DNA from: Sipunculus nudus
Lineage: Eukaryota; Annelida; Sipuncula; Golfingiida; Sipunculidae
Assembly (NCBI GenBank): GCA_026874595.1
Contig: CM049314.1
Location: forward strand, 38,237,229-38,301,228
Direction of reading: 5' to 3'
Length of the DNA stretch: 64,000 nucleotides
The notes under the pieces are model-generated. The model was not told where the DNA came from, ran no database searches, and saw nothing but the letters and a program-made list of their open reading frames with translations. The translations under genes and the position numbers were made by a program. Of the stretch, positions 1-12,417 are shown in pieces. Each line of letters opens with the position of its first letter. Position 1 is the first letter of the stretch.

Positions 1-472
1 TTGATTTGCATTTCTTGATGAGCGATTTATGGACATCGGATGGGCACATATGTATCTTATCCGGTTATGTTTGGAATGAATGTTTAATAGAATTATTATT
101 ATGTACATTCGGCCTGCATAGTCTAGAGGTAGAACGCTGGGCGTCTCCGCTGGTGACCTGGGTTCCAACATCGGCGTGGTTATGAGAGTTGGTTTTAGTG
201 GGACCAGTTATTATAACTAGTTGTACAATTAATGTTAAATAAATAAAGTTTATATGAATTTTTTTATTTTACAGTTATTGCATTGTAAATCTAAATTAAA
301 TGACATCGTTCCTTGCTACCAGACATTGCTCTTAACTTGTGGAAGTAAATTTCCCAGATATGAAGTGCGCTGTCGACCATTAAACTGTATAAATTGTTGG
401 ATTTGTGGTTTATGACCCAATATCCTGTCGGTATGCGTAATGGTAAAGTAGTTGATATTCTGTATTTTCCAG
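1..472. other. 5' edge, no gene recognised
   Basis: This is AT-rich sequence upstream of the first visible ADH exon. The missing N-terminal ADH exons, which would hold the zinc-ligand cysteines, are not recognisable here, so they probably lie left of the window. The only structured element is the tRNA-like stretch listed separately. Confidence 0.5.
112..185 (+). repeat. tRNA-derived SINE head (fragment)
   Basis: An A-box-like segment (TAGTCTAGAGG near 119) is followed about 40 nt later by a B-box-like segment (GGGTTCCAAC near 170), the layout of an internal pol III promoter. No matching acceptor stem is present, so it is not a tRNA gene. It probably belongs to a tRNA-headed SINE like those at 45280 and 58780, but the body is not convincing here. 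Confidence 0.35.
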
Positions 473-3362
473 CTTTCAAGAGTACGTGAGGGTGATAAAT
501 GTGTCTCACCTTAGTCACGTGCCGGACGGTATCCCAATGGACATTGCGGCACTTATACCCTGCAGCGCCATCACCGGATACAGCGCGGTCATGAAAATAA
601 AGCCAGTGATTGAGAAATTCAGCAAGTTCATGGGCAAGTATGCTTTCATACGATATTTAGCCCTATCCCAACAGTTATTCATTTGTTAAAAGTCCTTGTG
701 GAGGACTGGTAAGAGTGTCTGGCCACTACCGTGCACATTGAAAGAATTATCTAAAAATAAATGGGGAAATTTGCGGAGTGCTAGCCTTCTGCTTCGAGAT
801 TTCCTAAGCATTTGCAGGTATATCGATCGATAGAACAATAGAGAACACACACACGCAGAGAGAGAGAGAGAGAGAGAGAGAGCCAGTCTCTCCGATATGA
901 ACAAATGGCATACTCCTGTGTTAAATTGACTGGCAAAACATTAGATGAATGCAGACAGTAAGGTAACAAAATGACATAAAATAAAGTTTCATTTGTATGA
1001 TTAGTCATGATTACGCATACTTCGATAGAATGCGAATGCCTCCAAATCCGGAATTGTTCATTCAAACTTATTTTACTTTAAAATTAATATACAATGAATG
1101 TAGTTTTAATAGGTTCTATGTATTCAGATGAGGTTGCCCTCCTGATCGTTGGGGCCGGCGGTGTGGGTCTGTGGGGGATCCAGGTTGCTAAGGCTGTAAT
1201 GCCTAAAAACTCTAAAATCTTTGTAGCAGAAATGGCGGTAGGTGGTCTTTTGACAACATCTGTTATCCTTCTTTAGAAAAAAAATGAATAAGTATTTTAA
1301 ATCTTTAAAAGTATCAACATTGTGACGTAAGGCTAATTTGAACCCCATGTTTGTGAGCGACGATGTCTTTAAGAATGAAGTTACCTGAGTAAAAACTTCA
1401 GTTTTTACCGTAAATGGACCTGATAAAAAGAATGCAGAGAACTCTAAGTAATCAACTGAGAACAAAATTTAAAACAAAATAGAATAACTTTAAAAAAATA
1501 CTATTTAACATTTACGTTTCTGCTTCATGAATTCAAAAAAAGTAATGAATTTTTAAATTGGGACCGACCATTATACATTGATAAGATATTTCACTTGTTT
1601 GTATATCTTCATGTCAAAGGAGTCCAAGTTCCAAGCCGCTCTCGATGCTGGAGCTGATGAGGTCATTCTTTGGAACCCTAAAGGTGATCATCTCTATATA
1701 AAGATTGGTAGATATGTAAAGGAGTTTCGCAGGTTTTTTTCAACGCCTTGACTCATAATAAGGAAAATAACGCATTGTACGAGATTCATAGACCTTGTAA
1801 AAAATTGTACGAATAAAAATAAATTAGATATGTAACGTTTTGTATGATTAAATAATGTTATTTAAATCTGGCCACTTTTACAAAATTAATTACTCCTTCA
1901 AACAGCTACCAACCAGGAGAAAATTGCCTTCACTAAGGCCGCAATACCTGAAGGGTTGTCTGCTGTGGTGGACTTCGTTGCAAGCAATGGCTCGGTTCAA
2001 GTGACTTTGGGGTCAGTCATGAAGGTACATTTTTAAAATATAGTTTTCATTGATGTGAGATGTTTTAACATGTTTCTAGGAAATAAAAATAAATACTAGT
2101 TCAAGAAAACTGGAATTCTTTCCACAAGGTGGTGCCAAATAGATAGTTAAATTGTTGGACGGATTAGACAAGTAGCTTTATTGCCTCAAAATAGGGCAGC
2201 CGCCTTAATTCCGAGTCTTTTTCTTGATTATACACTCCTCATTCTTGGTTATATCGAATTATTCAATGCAAAATCATAAAACTAGCCAATAGAGTATCTT
2301 CTTTAAATAACAATTAAGGATAATGACGAAACATATTATATTGATTTCGTACAATTACTTGAATTTGTTCTAATTTTCTACAGGGAGGAACTGTAATTTC
2401 TGTAGGACTTTATGGCGGATTTTATTCCATCTATGCGTGCACAGTGCCCATGAACATGCTGACGCTGAAAGGTTCACACACAGGTACAAAGGATGACATG
2501 GAAGAGGTGGGAAAGCTTATGGCAGCAGGAAAGGTATTGAAATGTTTTGATCAGCTTACACAATTTTATCTGTAGTATAAACAATCTTAATATGTTACTA
2601 AAATAGAAGTTCAGTATTTAAAATAAACAAACACGTCAATTCAAAGATATATTTAACAATCCTTTACCACATCTTTAGTTAAGCCTGCTTTAACACTGGT
2701 AACGGTATGGGAACATAAGAATACCTTTATGATGTTTGTCAGGCCAGGGCCAATTAAGACAATTTATAGTCTGAGTCCAGGGCTGAGCAGTTCGATAAAA
2801 TGTCTTAATTTCATTTACAACACCACACGGCTTATGAGTACTACGCAGCGTTTGTTATTCGTGTATTAGCGATGTCATGTTATGATCCCCTCTTGGTCTC
2901 CCTTAACAAATCATGACTTGAACATCATGTCAAGCATTTGTTATATATAGATTTATATATAGAGCTCATTCAAGTGAGCTGGTAAAACACAGAGGCGAAA
3001 ATATTACATCTATCCATTAACAGTTAAGGATTACAAAAAAGACGATGCTTTGCCATATTAATCGGTAATTAATCAATCCAAAATAGACTTGGGTTTACAC
3101 ATATATGGGAATTGTGAATGACTTCGACGTGTCCTTATTTGCGCCTTAGAAAGACAGTAGGTCCAATCTGTTCATTAATATAATACCAAAACTGTTATAT
3201 GCGTTACTGTTGATAACTATTGCAAACATAGAATTCTTAACAATTTTACTTCAGATAACTGGACCACCAATAACCCACGTGACCTTAGACGAGGTAAATG
3301 AGGTTTTTGATGGGCTGCGAGCTGGGACGCTGAAGGGACGCAGCATCGTGCGTTTTGTGTAG
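473..3362 (+). CDS. Zinc-type (MDR) alcohol dehydrogenase, C-terminal two thirds, six exons
   Basis: Six exons join into one open frame of 236 codons plus stop: 473-633, 1128-1237, 1620-1683, 1906-2024, 2384-2533 and 3255-3362. The product resembles medium-chain, zinc-type NAD(P)-dependent alcohol dehydrogenases (MDR superfamily) that oxidise alcohols or reduce carbonyls in the cytosol. Exon 1 carries the PDGIPMDIAALIPCSAITGY segment that closes the catalytic domain. Exon 2 has the Rossmann nucleotide-binding motif LIVGAGGVGLWG. Exons 3-4 contain the ALDAGADEVI and AVVDFV strands. Exon 5 begins GGTVISVGLYGG, and exon 6 ends KGRSIVRFV. Phases agree throughout if intron 1 is GC-AG; all other introns are GT-AG. 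About 110 N-terminal residues, including the zinc ligands, lie upstream of the window or are lost, so full functionality cannot be judged. It is the only undamaged ADH copy here; others lie at 39 kb, 45-51 kb and 55.9 kb. The family assignment is firm, the exact substrate unknown. Confidence 0.8.
634..1127 (+). other. ADH intron 1 with probable GC-AG ends
   Basis: Exon 1 meets GGCAAGT at 633-639. Using GC at 634-635 as donor leaves one base that completes an Asp codon with the acceptor side (TTCAG, ending 1127). The frame then stays open into the GAGGVG exon. The nearby GT at 638-639 would leave two bases and give an immediate stop. Confidence 0.6.
845..882 (+). repeat. (AC)n/(AG)n microsatellite
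   Basis: A short AC run is followed by about 13 AG units, inside ADH intron 1. Confidence 0.95.
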
Positions 3363-4400
3363 AAACAGAAGAATCTATCTATGCCAGTATGATCAAAGCT
3401 GGTCCCAGACCAAGTGTTTTATTCAGACTTGATTTACATGTAAAAAACGGTATATGTCAGCATATTATATACCGTCAGATACCTATTGTTATTGCTTGGT
3501 ATCTTGGTGCACGGATTGGATATAAATAGGAACCCTACAGTGTTAAATAGGCTTATATTGAACACAAGTTTTGTTTAGTCCTACACTGGTTATGAATCGG
3601 TCGATGTACACTTAATTAAAGTTAGTATGATGAAACACGCTTACAGACCTGCCTTTTATTAAGAAAGGACGTGGGTGTAATCTTAAGCCTACAGATACGG
3701 AGGATCTGCTTGCGGGATGCACCTTTGCAACGAACAGATGACAATCATATAACAATCATTCATGTTATTAACCTCATGCAATTAAAATGAATTTAATTTA
3801 GCAATTATGCAAACTTCTACCTGTCTATATTTCTGTCTGCTAATACTTCTATCAGCCCATTTTCCATTTTTCTACGCTTAATTGTTCTTTCACCTTATTG
3901 CACTAGGGTATGATGATCGGATGAATTGTCGTTCTTTTCTTCCTGTTTCAAAGCCGTGTCTGCTTGCTTCATCCTCTGAACACGTCGACCCTTTTTACAA
4001 GTTATTTTTAATGATGCCATTTTATCTGGGAATTTTAAAATACTTCATTTCTTTTTATAGTAAATTGACTTGAGTACACAGCCGATAAATATTAAATTTG
4101 ATGTGACAAAATTTCTCCATCATATAGGTTTTATATGATGGACATAAACATAATGATTACATAATGTCCCTAGAATAAATAAGGATTCATAATCCGCCCG
4201 ATTCAGACGAGAAATCTTCGCTAGCACTGTTGCTGCTAAATTTTCAAAATCAACTATACACGCGAGACGTTTCAATAAGGAAATTTTAATTTTTGGGAGG
4301 AATCATGTATTCGACGAATAATTTCAGATTCTCCCTGTTTTTATTCAATATAAAGCAGATTCAAATAAACAGAGACTATTTATACGGAAGTTATACTTAG
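1065..4400 (+). repeat. ADH segmental duplication, copy 1 (partner 39018-42395)
   Basis: From just upstream of ADH exon 2, through introns, 3' flank and the first part of a LINE remnant, this stretch aligns with 39018-42395. Introns as well as exons match, so this is a DNA-level duplication and not a processed copy. The stretch 3363-4280 holds no gene, only this shared 3' flank. Confidence 0.8.
3615..3620 (+). promoter_or_regulatory. Possible poly(A) signal of ADH
   Basis: ATTAAA lies about 250 nt after the ADH stop codon. It is the first plausible polyadenylation hexamer I see downstream. Single hexamers are common in AT-rich DNA, so this is tentative. Confidence 0.3.
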
Positions 4401-6450
4401 GGGAAACCATCGATGGTCAGGAAATACAAAATCAATTTGAAAAATTATACAAAAAAGTATGAAAGAATAAACTCAGTTACTATCAAGGAAGATTGTAACA
4501 TATACTAGTCCTGTAACGATGGATGAAATAAATCATGTATTAAATAGTACGAAGAACAATAAATCACCTGGGAATGATGGTCTGTAGGAAGAATTTCATA
4601 TAGATCTCCTTCAAGATATCGGACCAAATGTGTTGAAGTGTTGGAATTCGTTGAAATAACTCTAAGCCAAAGACAAGCAATAATTATATGAATTGAAAAT
4701 CAAGGCAAATATATATTATTTAGCCAATTAGCCGTATCATAGTGGATGTTAAATTTCTAAATACATTACCATGAAACAGCTTAAAAAGGAATTTGCCTCC
4801 GTTGATAAAAGGTGACCAGTGTGCATTTTTATCTGGGAGGTACATTGGCGAACCATTACGAATTATATCAGATGTCACGAGAAACAAGAAAATATTTCAG
4901 GTATAATAATGGCTGTTGGTTTTAAACCTGCGCTTGATTCAGTTGATCACATATTTTTAATTGCAGTTCGGGAAGAGATTGGTTTTAATTTTTCCATATA
5001 AGATTAAAGTGTTACTTAATAATCTAGAAAACGCCATAATTAATAATTGAAGGGTTTCATGATACTTTCATCTGAAACGAGGAACCCGATTGCTTCTTAT
5101 CTATGTACACTAGTAATAGAGTTAATGGCCTGCATGGCTGCCAAAGTAAAGGTTAAAAGGGAATTAAGGTCGCAAGATACGAAATAAAACAGTGTATATT
5201 TGTTGATGGCAGTACCTTTTTCCTTAATGACGAACACTCGCTTTAAATTATTTTTAATATCCTTGATAAATTCTGTTTTTCTCGTCAGTTAAAGTAAATT
5301 AAAATCAATCTGAGCTTGCTTGGCCCGGTAGATGGAGACACAGAAGAGACAAATTAGAAATTTGCAAATAGGTTAATCTTTGTCAAGATTCTATAAGAAT
5401 TCTAGGTGTCCACTTTACCTATGACACGACATTTCTCAATACACTTCAAAGCCGTTTCGAATATATGGTCAAGAAGACAGTTAACCATATTTAGAAGGCT
5501 CGAAATCATTGTATTAGGCCTTTGGTAAATTCAAAACGGTTGTATGTTTGGAATGTTCTCCGCCATAAGGATTCATTGAATTAATTCAGCAAGAGTGTAA
5601 TAATTTGATATGAAAATCAAAAAGATCTGAAGTAAAATAACAGCGATCTGCAAAAAAAGAAATAAAGAGGCTTAAAAAAGGGAATAATATGGGCGAAATG
5701 ATTACTTTATATATACAAGGAACAATGGAAAGCAATACCTTCTTTCTACATAACTGGAATAGGAGGTCTTTCGGCTATAGGATATAACTTTGATATAACA
5801 AGTATACCCAACACACTTCCAACATTATTTGTAAAATGTTTAGGGGCATTGACATCCACTAATAACAATGTCCCATTTCACTAGATCCATTTTAACAACC
5901 TTTATCGAATATCAAGTTCATTTAAATTAGAAATAAAAGTTTATTTTAAGGCAGGCTTAATGTATAGTTTAGATATAGTAGATTCAAAATGAAAAATCTT
6001 AAAATTAGAGGTTTTTAGTAGGATTAATGATTTGGGTTAAATTGATTATCTAAATTGTATGCAAGTATATTACGCTATTCCCAAGGAGTGGCTAATATAA
6101 TCAAAGAAATACAGACACTTACTATGAACCTACTGATTTTCTGAAGGTAAATTCGAAACAAATATACATGAGTTTGATTGAATAAGAAATGTTTATTATC
6201 TTCTGCATTTTAATGGTGGAACACAAATCATACCATGGATAAAAAGGTGTGTTTAAATTGCTGTGTGGCTATTTGCAAAGTCACGGTCGACGCATATTCA
6301 AGAGAATTACAGTTCAAATTGTTAAATAACTATCTGAGTGAAAACAGGTTACTATATAGAGGGAAATTAAAGGATTCAAACAGATCTTCCTTTTGTGATT
6401 AATAAAGAAATAACAGTGGACTTAATCTATTAATGTATCACAGCAACAAA
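4280..6450 (+). mobile_element. Decayed L1/Tx1-like LINE (reverse transcriptase remnant)
   Basis: Broken frames on the plus strand carry ordered RT landmarks of a non-LTR retrotransposon. A KNNKSPGNDGL block lies near 4549-4585. A degenerate counterpart of the ISLLNVDYK region follows near 4730-4770. The block ISGIIMAVGFKPALDSVDHI covers about 4893-4952. An ILGVHFTYD block lies near 5398-5424, followed by material like the region downstream of RT. The order and spacing fit the L1/Tx1 group, but the clade is inferred from memory. There are many stops and frameshifts, so it cannot encode an enzyme. Its beginning (to about 4400) is also present in the second ADH duplication at 42190-42395. Confidence 0.65.
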
Positions 6451-6464
6451 CTTATTTGTATCCG

Positions 6465-6690
6465 TTTTATAAAATACTGACCTTTCCTCTGAGGGTCCGT
6501 TTAGCGGGGACGAGGGGGATTTCATAAATTTTCTTTGACTCTGTTCTCTGACTTTTCGATGACCTGGTCCTATATTTATTGACACTTTAATTTCGACCTA
6601 TGGCTTATCCTTTAAAAAATACTGGAGTAACCCTTAAGAATTAACTTGATGTGTGTCTTAGTTTGAACATAACGCAAGTTATATGTAATA
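6465..6690 (+). repeat. Duplicated UGT-flank segment (partner 63593-63800)
   Basis: The stretch from TAAAATACTGACCTTTCC onward matches 63593-63800 closely, including a shared GAGGGGGAT block. At the right-hand copy this segment leads directly into the 5' flank of a UGT. Here the flank is interrupted and no UGT start follows. Confidence 0.7.
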
Positions 6691-7680
6691 TATTCCATTG
6701 TTTTTTAATTTTCTTTCTTTGTTTCATAGAGTCCAATGAAAAAAAAAAATCATATGGCCTTATCCGGCTGCAGGAAACAAATAATGTTCCTGGAAATATG
6801 TGAAATGACGTGGGTCATAATTTAACTATAGGAACTGAAAACCACTATTCAAGGGCTGCTGCTATATTAGTTTAATTATAAGGTATTCCTAATATATTGA
6901 TTATTATGGGTATTAGCCTAGGAAATACATTTATCACATTATAAAATGTATAAGCCCAAATAATTCAGACATGATTTCCTTTGATAAATAAATATATATA
7001 TATTGTAGGTGATTTGACCTTTACAATGGATCCTGCTTACGTACATTAGATTGTGTCATTCATATAAAAAAAACATACTCGTAAATCATTAACGAGTGAA
7101 CTATAGAACTGGATTTATTTGTTTTGAAACACGTATAATTGAAGTAAAATGAACACAATGCTTACACAATATTTTTACAACCACAATTTTTTTACATCAT
7201 TTCTTAACATCAAAGAGTTTGTTGGCCCAGTAATGAAGCAGCTCTGTGAAGGTCATAAACATACCATAGATGTATTGCCTTGGGTCTCATGGATCCCATC
7301 ATTCACGGCATGATCATAAAAAAATTATTACGTATGCTAAAAATACTGAGTGACAATATGTTATTTATAATAATATGAATGGAATATTGGTCTGTGATAT
7401 ACTAATAATGTTGCCCGACTTATACGGTTTCACAAAAAAAATACATTTGTAAATATAGGAAAGAACCTATTAAGCTGAATAAATATTTCCGAATAAGTAT
7501 TCAATAACTATATATTTATATTTTGTTCTCGTTGTCTTTTCTAAGTATTGTGATACTTTTTAAATGTAACATTCAAAGCAAATATCCATTTCTGAATTCT
7601 ATTAATCTTTCATGTAAGTAGGAAGATACATTTTTTCGAGCTAATGTTTTCAATAGAAACAATTTAAAAAGTCCGAGGCG
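6691..7680. other. No gene recognised
   Basis: AT-rich sequence without a convincing frame, RNA or repeat. Confidence 0.5.
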
Positions 7681-7689
7681 GTAAACCTA

Positions 7690-7930
7690 CCTACCTTCCT
7701 ATTCTCTCCAAGCCTAATGTGATATATGAGGCCATGCAGCAACCTCTCAATCTCTCTTTGTCTTTTTCTTGATCATGGCAATTTTCTCTCCCAGCAGCTC
7801 TATCTCATCTCATCCCGCTCTGCACGTCTCCAATTTATCCTTCGTCTAACCCTTCGTCTTTTACCTTCTGGTGCCAAGTTAAGGATTTCTTAATTCGTTT
7901 TTCTTTCCTTATGACGGGCCCCAGCCATCT
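7690..7930 (-). mobile_element. LINE 3'-end remnant (RTE/CR1-like)
   Basis: The plus strand is conspicuously pyrimidine-rich. Read on the minus strand, broken frames give RWLGPVIRKEKRIKKSLTWH followed by basic and Trp-containing text. This resembles the C-terminal tail of RTE/CR1-type LINE polyproteins (R-W-x-GHV...LTWHP-x-GKR). Stops interrupt it, and I see no RT domain upstream on that strand. Confidence 0.4.
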
Positions 7931-8439
7931 CCAACCCCTAATTTTGATGTACTTTGTTACTGAATTCATTTTTGTTTTTTTTATAAATTTCTTCATTTGT
8001 ATTTTATTTTGGCCGGTGGATCTTTAGTATCCATCAAAAACAATTCTTTGAAATTAGTTTATTTAAGTTGGTAAAATTACCTCTTTATTCGCTTCGCAAA
8101 TTATTTTACTTACTCTGTTGGTTTTAATTAGGATAATAATAAGAATAGTTCACTTGAAGAAAGAATAATCTTGTTGGAATTAATAATCCGTTTTAGATTA
8201 TTGCGACAACTGTTAAAATGAATTTGCAGTTTCCGTGTCACACAATAGCATCGTATATACGTAGGAAGAAAAGCAAATATAAATTTATTTAGGCTAACCC
8301 TGATCCAAGGGGCTATATGAATTAATAACTCGAAACCTTAATCGTAGATGAACATATTGTACTGGTGTTCAGAGGGACGGTTCAAGCTCAAAGGCAATGG
8401 ATATTAATGTAACAACCAGTGTGGCGCATAAACTGTGGG

Positions 8440-8662
8440 CCTGACAGGAATTGATGTGATGGAATATTTCTTAAATGTCTTCATGTAAAACGGGAACATA
8501 TTTGCAAATGGACATAATGCTTCTTATATAATAAGCATTGATCTCTGCATGGTTTGTGTTTATATTGTCATTTTACTTATTATTTTGACATATCTTGCTT
8601 GTATTGCTGCAGTGTATATTTTTATATCCCATATATATACTCGAAAGTTTAAGAAAGATTGA
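8440..8662 (+). pseudogene. UDP-glycosyltransferase C-terminal fragment
   Basis: This fragment matches the last 74 codons of the intact UGT at 18865-20373. It covers the LTGIDVMEYFL helix, the luminal end, the membrane anchor and the basic tail ending RKFKKD and TGA (8660-8662). A TAA at 8486-8488 stands where the intact gene has Gln445, and everything upstream of about 8437 is unrelated sequence. It is the left end of duplication block A, created when the unit broke inside a UGT. Confidence 0.85.
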
Positions 8663-11600
8663 AGCGAGATGAATGCAATGAACTGCTTCAAGTTAAGGCT
8701 GCATTATATCTATCAACCTGTTACTGCCTCGGACTGCTGTACCTCCTGTCAAAAATGAGCAAATAAGCAATGACGTTTAGGCCGCGCCCTGTAAGTCCAT
8801 TTTTGTTTTGCGTATATATTATGTACAACCCATTTTTATGAATTCACATAAACAAGAAGGGTAACTTTTTTTTCTAAATGAATTGCTTTTGACACTTTCA
8901 AAAGCTACAGGACTTGTTGAGAAAATAAAAAAAATAAGCCGTGTTATGATGAAGATTCAGTTGTATTTATTATATATTAATGTATTTTTTGTCTTTTATT
9001 TATTAATGACTATGTTTTTTTCCCCAAGATTATTCGAAAGTGATTAGAAATAGTTGTTTACACATTTATCAATCGCTAGACGGCCTTAGACAGATACATA
9101 ACCAATTATTTTTATCTTTACCATTTTTATGCCAAGTGCTGAAAACACTGAAAAGACACTGCATCAATGACATTTTATAGTCGGATCATTAGTAAAGAAT
9201 ATTCTTTCCCTTTTTAGGTAAATGCCATTTCGATTGTGTGCAACTTTTTACAGTGTGTATATAACTTTCCAATGCTGTGATGTCATTCTAACATTAATGA
9301 ATTCATCCAGGATGTTTATGTTTCATAAGGTTATCAGATATCACGCCAGTGTATCAGAAATATGTTTGTATCATAGTTGACGGAAGTTCCTTAATGATAT
9401 ATAATACGTTGAGTTGTCATTCAATCAAAACACCGATTATAAAATGCCATGTGATGATTTAGTGGTCATTCCCCCCGAAAGGATGCCTAAGTATTTTAAC
9501 ATCTGCTAAGTATCTAAACATTGGTGGCAGAAGCCTACATTTATAGTGGTTTCAATATGTGGCTAGGCAGTAATGTATTTTGTGATCAGTTCATGGTTTG
9601 ATTTAAAACTCTGAAAAACCCATCACATATATTATTTTACAACATCCCTCCAATCTTGAGGAAAAAAGATCACATGCATATATGCTCATATAACTGGTTA
9701 GTACAACTGTGGGTTTTAACTTGCACATATTTATAAACTATTCTTAATAATAGTTTACTTATACTTTTGGGTACTTTTAAGACATAACACTTTACAATTG
9801 AACAATCTTTTTTAACGATTTTATAAAAATGTCTTCATGTAGCATCTTTTTATCCGTCAGTTACATATTCACTCAAATGAATGTATTACGAAACAAAATA
9901 ATTCAAGGTTAGTTAAGTCATGGGCTTAGCTATTTATCTAAACTTTCCACATATAATTATTTATTTATAACTGAGTACTATCATGAAAACGTGATCAAAT
10001 AGAAGTAATGTGTAAAATAATAAGTTGATAAGTTAATAAATAATTACTAACGAATCTACTTGTTATAAGTCAGATTAATTTAATAGATTGGAGTTTATCT
10101 TAAATACAATCGTATGCATAACGACCAGCGCCTTCTAAACGGATGTAAAAACACCCGTGTAACTATGCATGAATTACAACTGCATAAGAATTTTTAAACA
10201 CTGCAATTATTGTGTTCCTTTTGATTTTATTTTCTTTACCCGGTTTCGCTTTAATTGGTTGTCCCTGGTATATAATTTTCAAAGAAATGATGATAAGTCG
10301 CTTATTTAATTGAGTATTTTCCAGCATTCATTATTCAATTATTGGATCTATTATTAATTTTTTTTATTCGTAGGCATCCAGTAAATATACCTCCAACATG
10401 TAAACTTTGCACAGAAAGTGTCAATATTCAATACATATAAAGGGATCGTGGGAAACCACCGTGAACAGATGCTTTCTTTAGCGCTGATTATTTCCCCTGT
10501 AGGTTGTCGAAACTCCTTGTGTTATACCGTGCGCTATTAAGGATGATAGTCTTTAAGGAGACGTAAATGGAGATTATTAACAACATGACTATATTTACAC
10601 AAACGAATAAATTTGCCTGACGTACAACTAGAAGCTACATTTGTTGAGATTATGTGGTTATGTATCGGAGACCTATTTTCGTCGTTTGCACACAGATACG
10701 TGGGCGCAGGGCAGAGCAAGGAAACAGCCTATCATCCCTATTTGTAAAAAATAAGATATGGCGGACAAAAAAGGAATGTCATATATTGTAAGGAACAATG
10801 CCAACTGATAAACCAATAACTTGTGCCTTTTTATGACAGCTGAGAATCCATCATCTACAACACGTATTCGCATGTGATTGCCTCATCCCACAGTGTAACT
10901 GTTTATTTTTCAGTGATCAATAATACACAAAACAACAGACTGGAACATCTATGCCCATAGGATCTATTATTCACACCTAACTTTACCCCATGACTTAATT
11001 TACTTTCACCATTTGGACAAAATTTTGTTAATTTAACCTTATCGCAGGTTAACAATCATGATTTTATCCTTTTCCTTTTATTCAATCTCATAAACTCATA
11101 GTTTACATTATACCAATTGTACACAGTGTAAAGATGGTATCCAGTAAAAATTAGGAAATAGTTGTTTTATATATTCATTTTTGGAGTAAAGGATAAGCCC
11201 ATTTAATGTTTCAGATGAACAGGTATCGGTTAGTTACCTGGTACATACTTTTTTTTCAGTAAATACGTAACTGAAGGATCTTAAGAATGCTTCAAGGAAA
11301 GATTAAACCTCGCTAAATTGTTTAATTGTTCAATGAAACGTGCTAGGTTCTTACGGAAACGTCCGCACTCGAAAGTGTAATGATAATATTATAAGGAAAG
11401 GTTTGTTAAGTATGTGAAACTGTGAAAACATTTGCCTATATTTACATTATTCCGTTATCTGTCCATATATACATGCATTCATTTTACTCAAGATTGAAGA
11501 AATGATGGAACATTAAACGTGGGATATTTCTTACGCAGTTTTTGTTGAAGGGACAAGATCGTACACGGTAAGCATACATACAGGCCTATCAAGTATAGAA

Positions 11601-12390
11601 AGCGCAATCTATATCCATATAACTGCGACCATCCATCGGACTGACCAAATGTATTCTTACTAACAGGTAGTCTTATGAGACTTCCCAGTTTTAACCAATA
11701 AGCATGCTTTTGGTTCACTCAAGGATTGACATCATAGGTGATAAACTCCCACCTTTACCCTTTTACCTTGATTATCACCCAAGTTTTATCATGTGTAGGG
11801 TATGCTGCTTTTTTGAACGGGAAATCAAAAGTAATATAGGTTATGTACACTAAAAACATGAAATGATAGCGCCGAGATGTACTAACAAGAAAGCTAAACC
11901 GCCATGATGTAAACATTTAAAGGCGAGCCCGTAGATAATAGAAAATCACAATTGAGAGGTAACTGGGAATGGGTGAAAACATGGGGTGTTTACAGTTAAT
12001 ATTAGACAAACGCAAAGCATTAGATGTTTATAACATGATCTTAAATGTAAATACGTTTAGAGACAGAATGTGGGCCAAACCTAATAGAAAGGTAAATGAG
12101 TTACCTTAAGATATATTATGTAGCCAGAAGGCAGAAACATGAGAAAAGACATAAGATGATTGAATCGTAAACAGGTAGAAAGTATTAAGTTAAACACTTG
12201 ACAGTAAAAGCGTAAAGGGCAATTTCAACAAAGAGGTAAATAACTAAATTGATTTCACGATATTCACAGATTTCGATAACTTTTACTCAAACAAAGATAT
12301 ATTTTCAAGAAGATAAGAGATCCAAACTATTTGTCTTATAGCATATATTGTCGACATGATACATTGCATTTGTAAAATAAATGAATCTCA

Positions 12391-12417
12391 CAGAGAGAGA
12401 GACAGAGAGAGGGAGAG
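12391..12417 (+). repeat. GA-rich low-complexity tract
   Basis: An imperfect (GA)n run, shared in position with 23698-23750 of block B. Confidence 0.9.
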
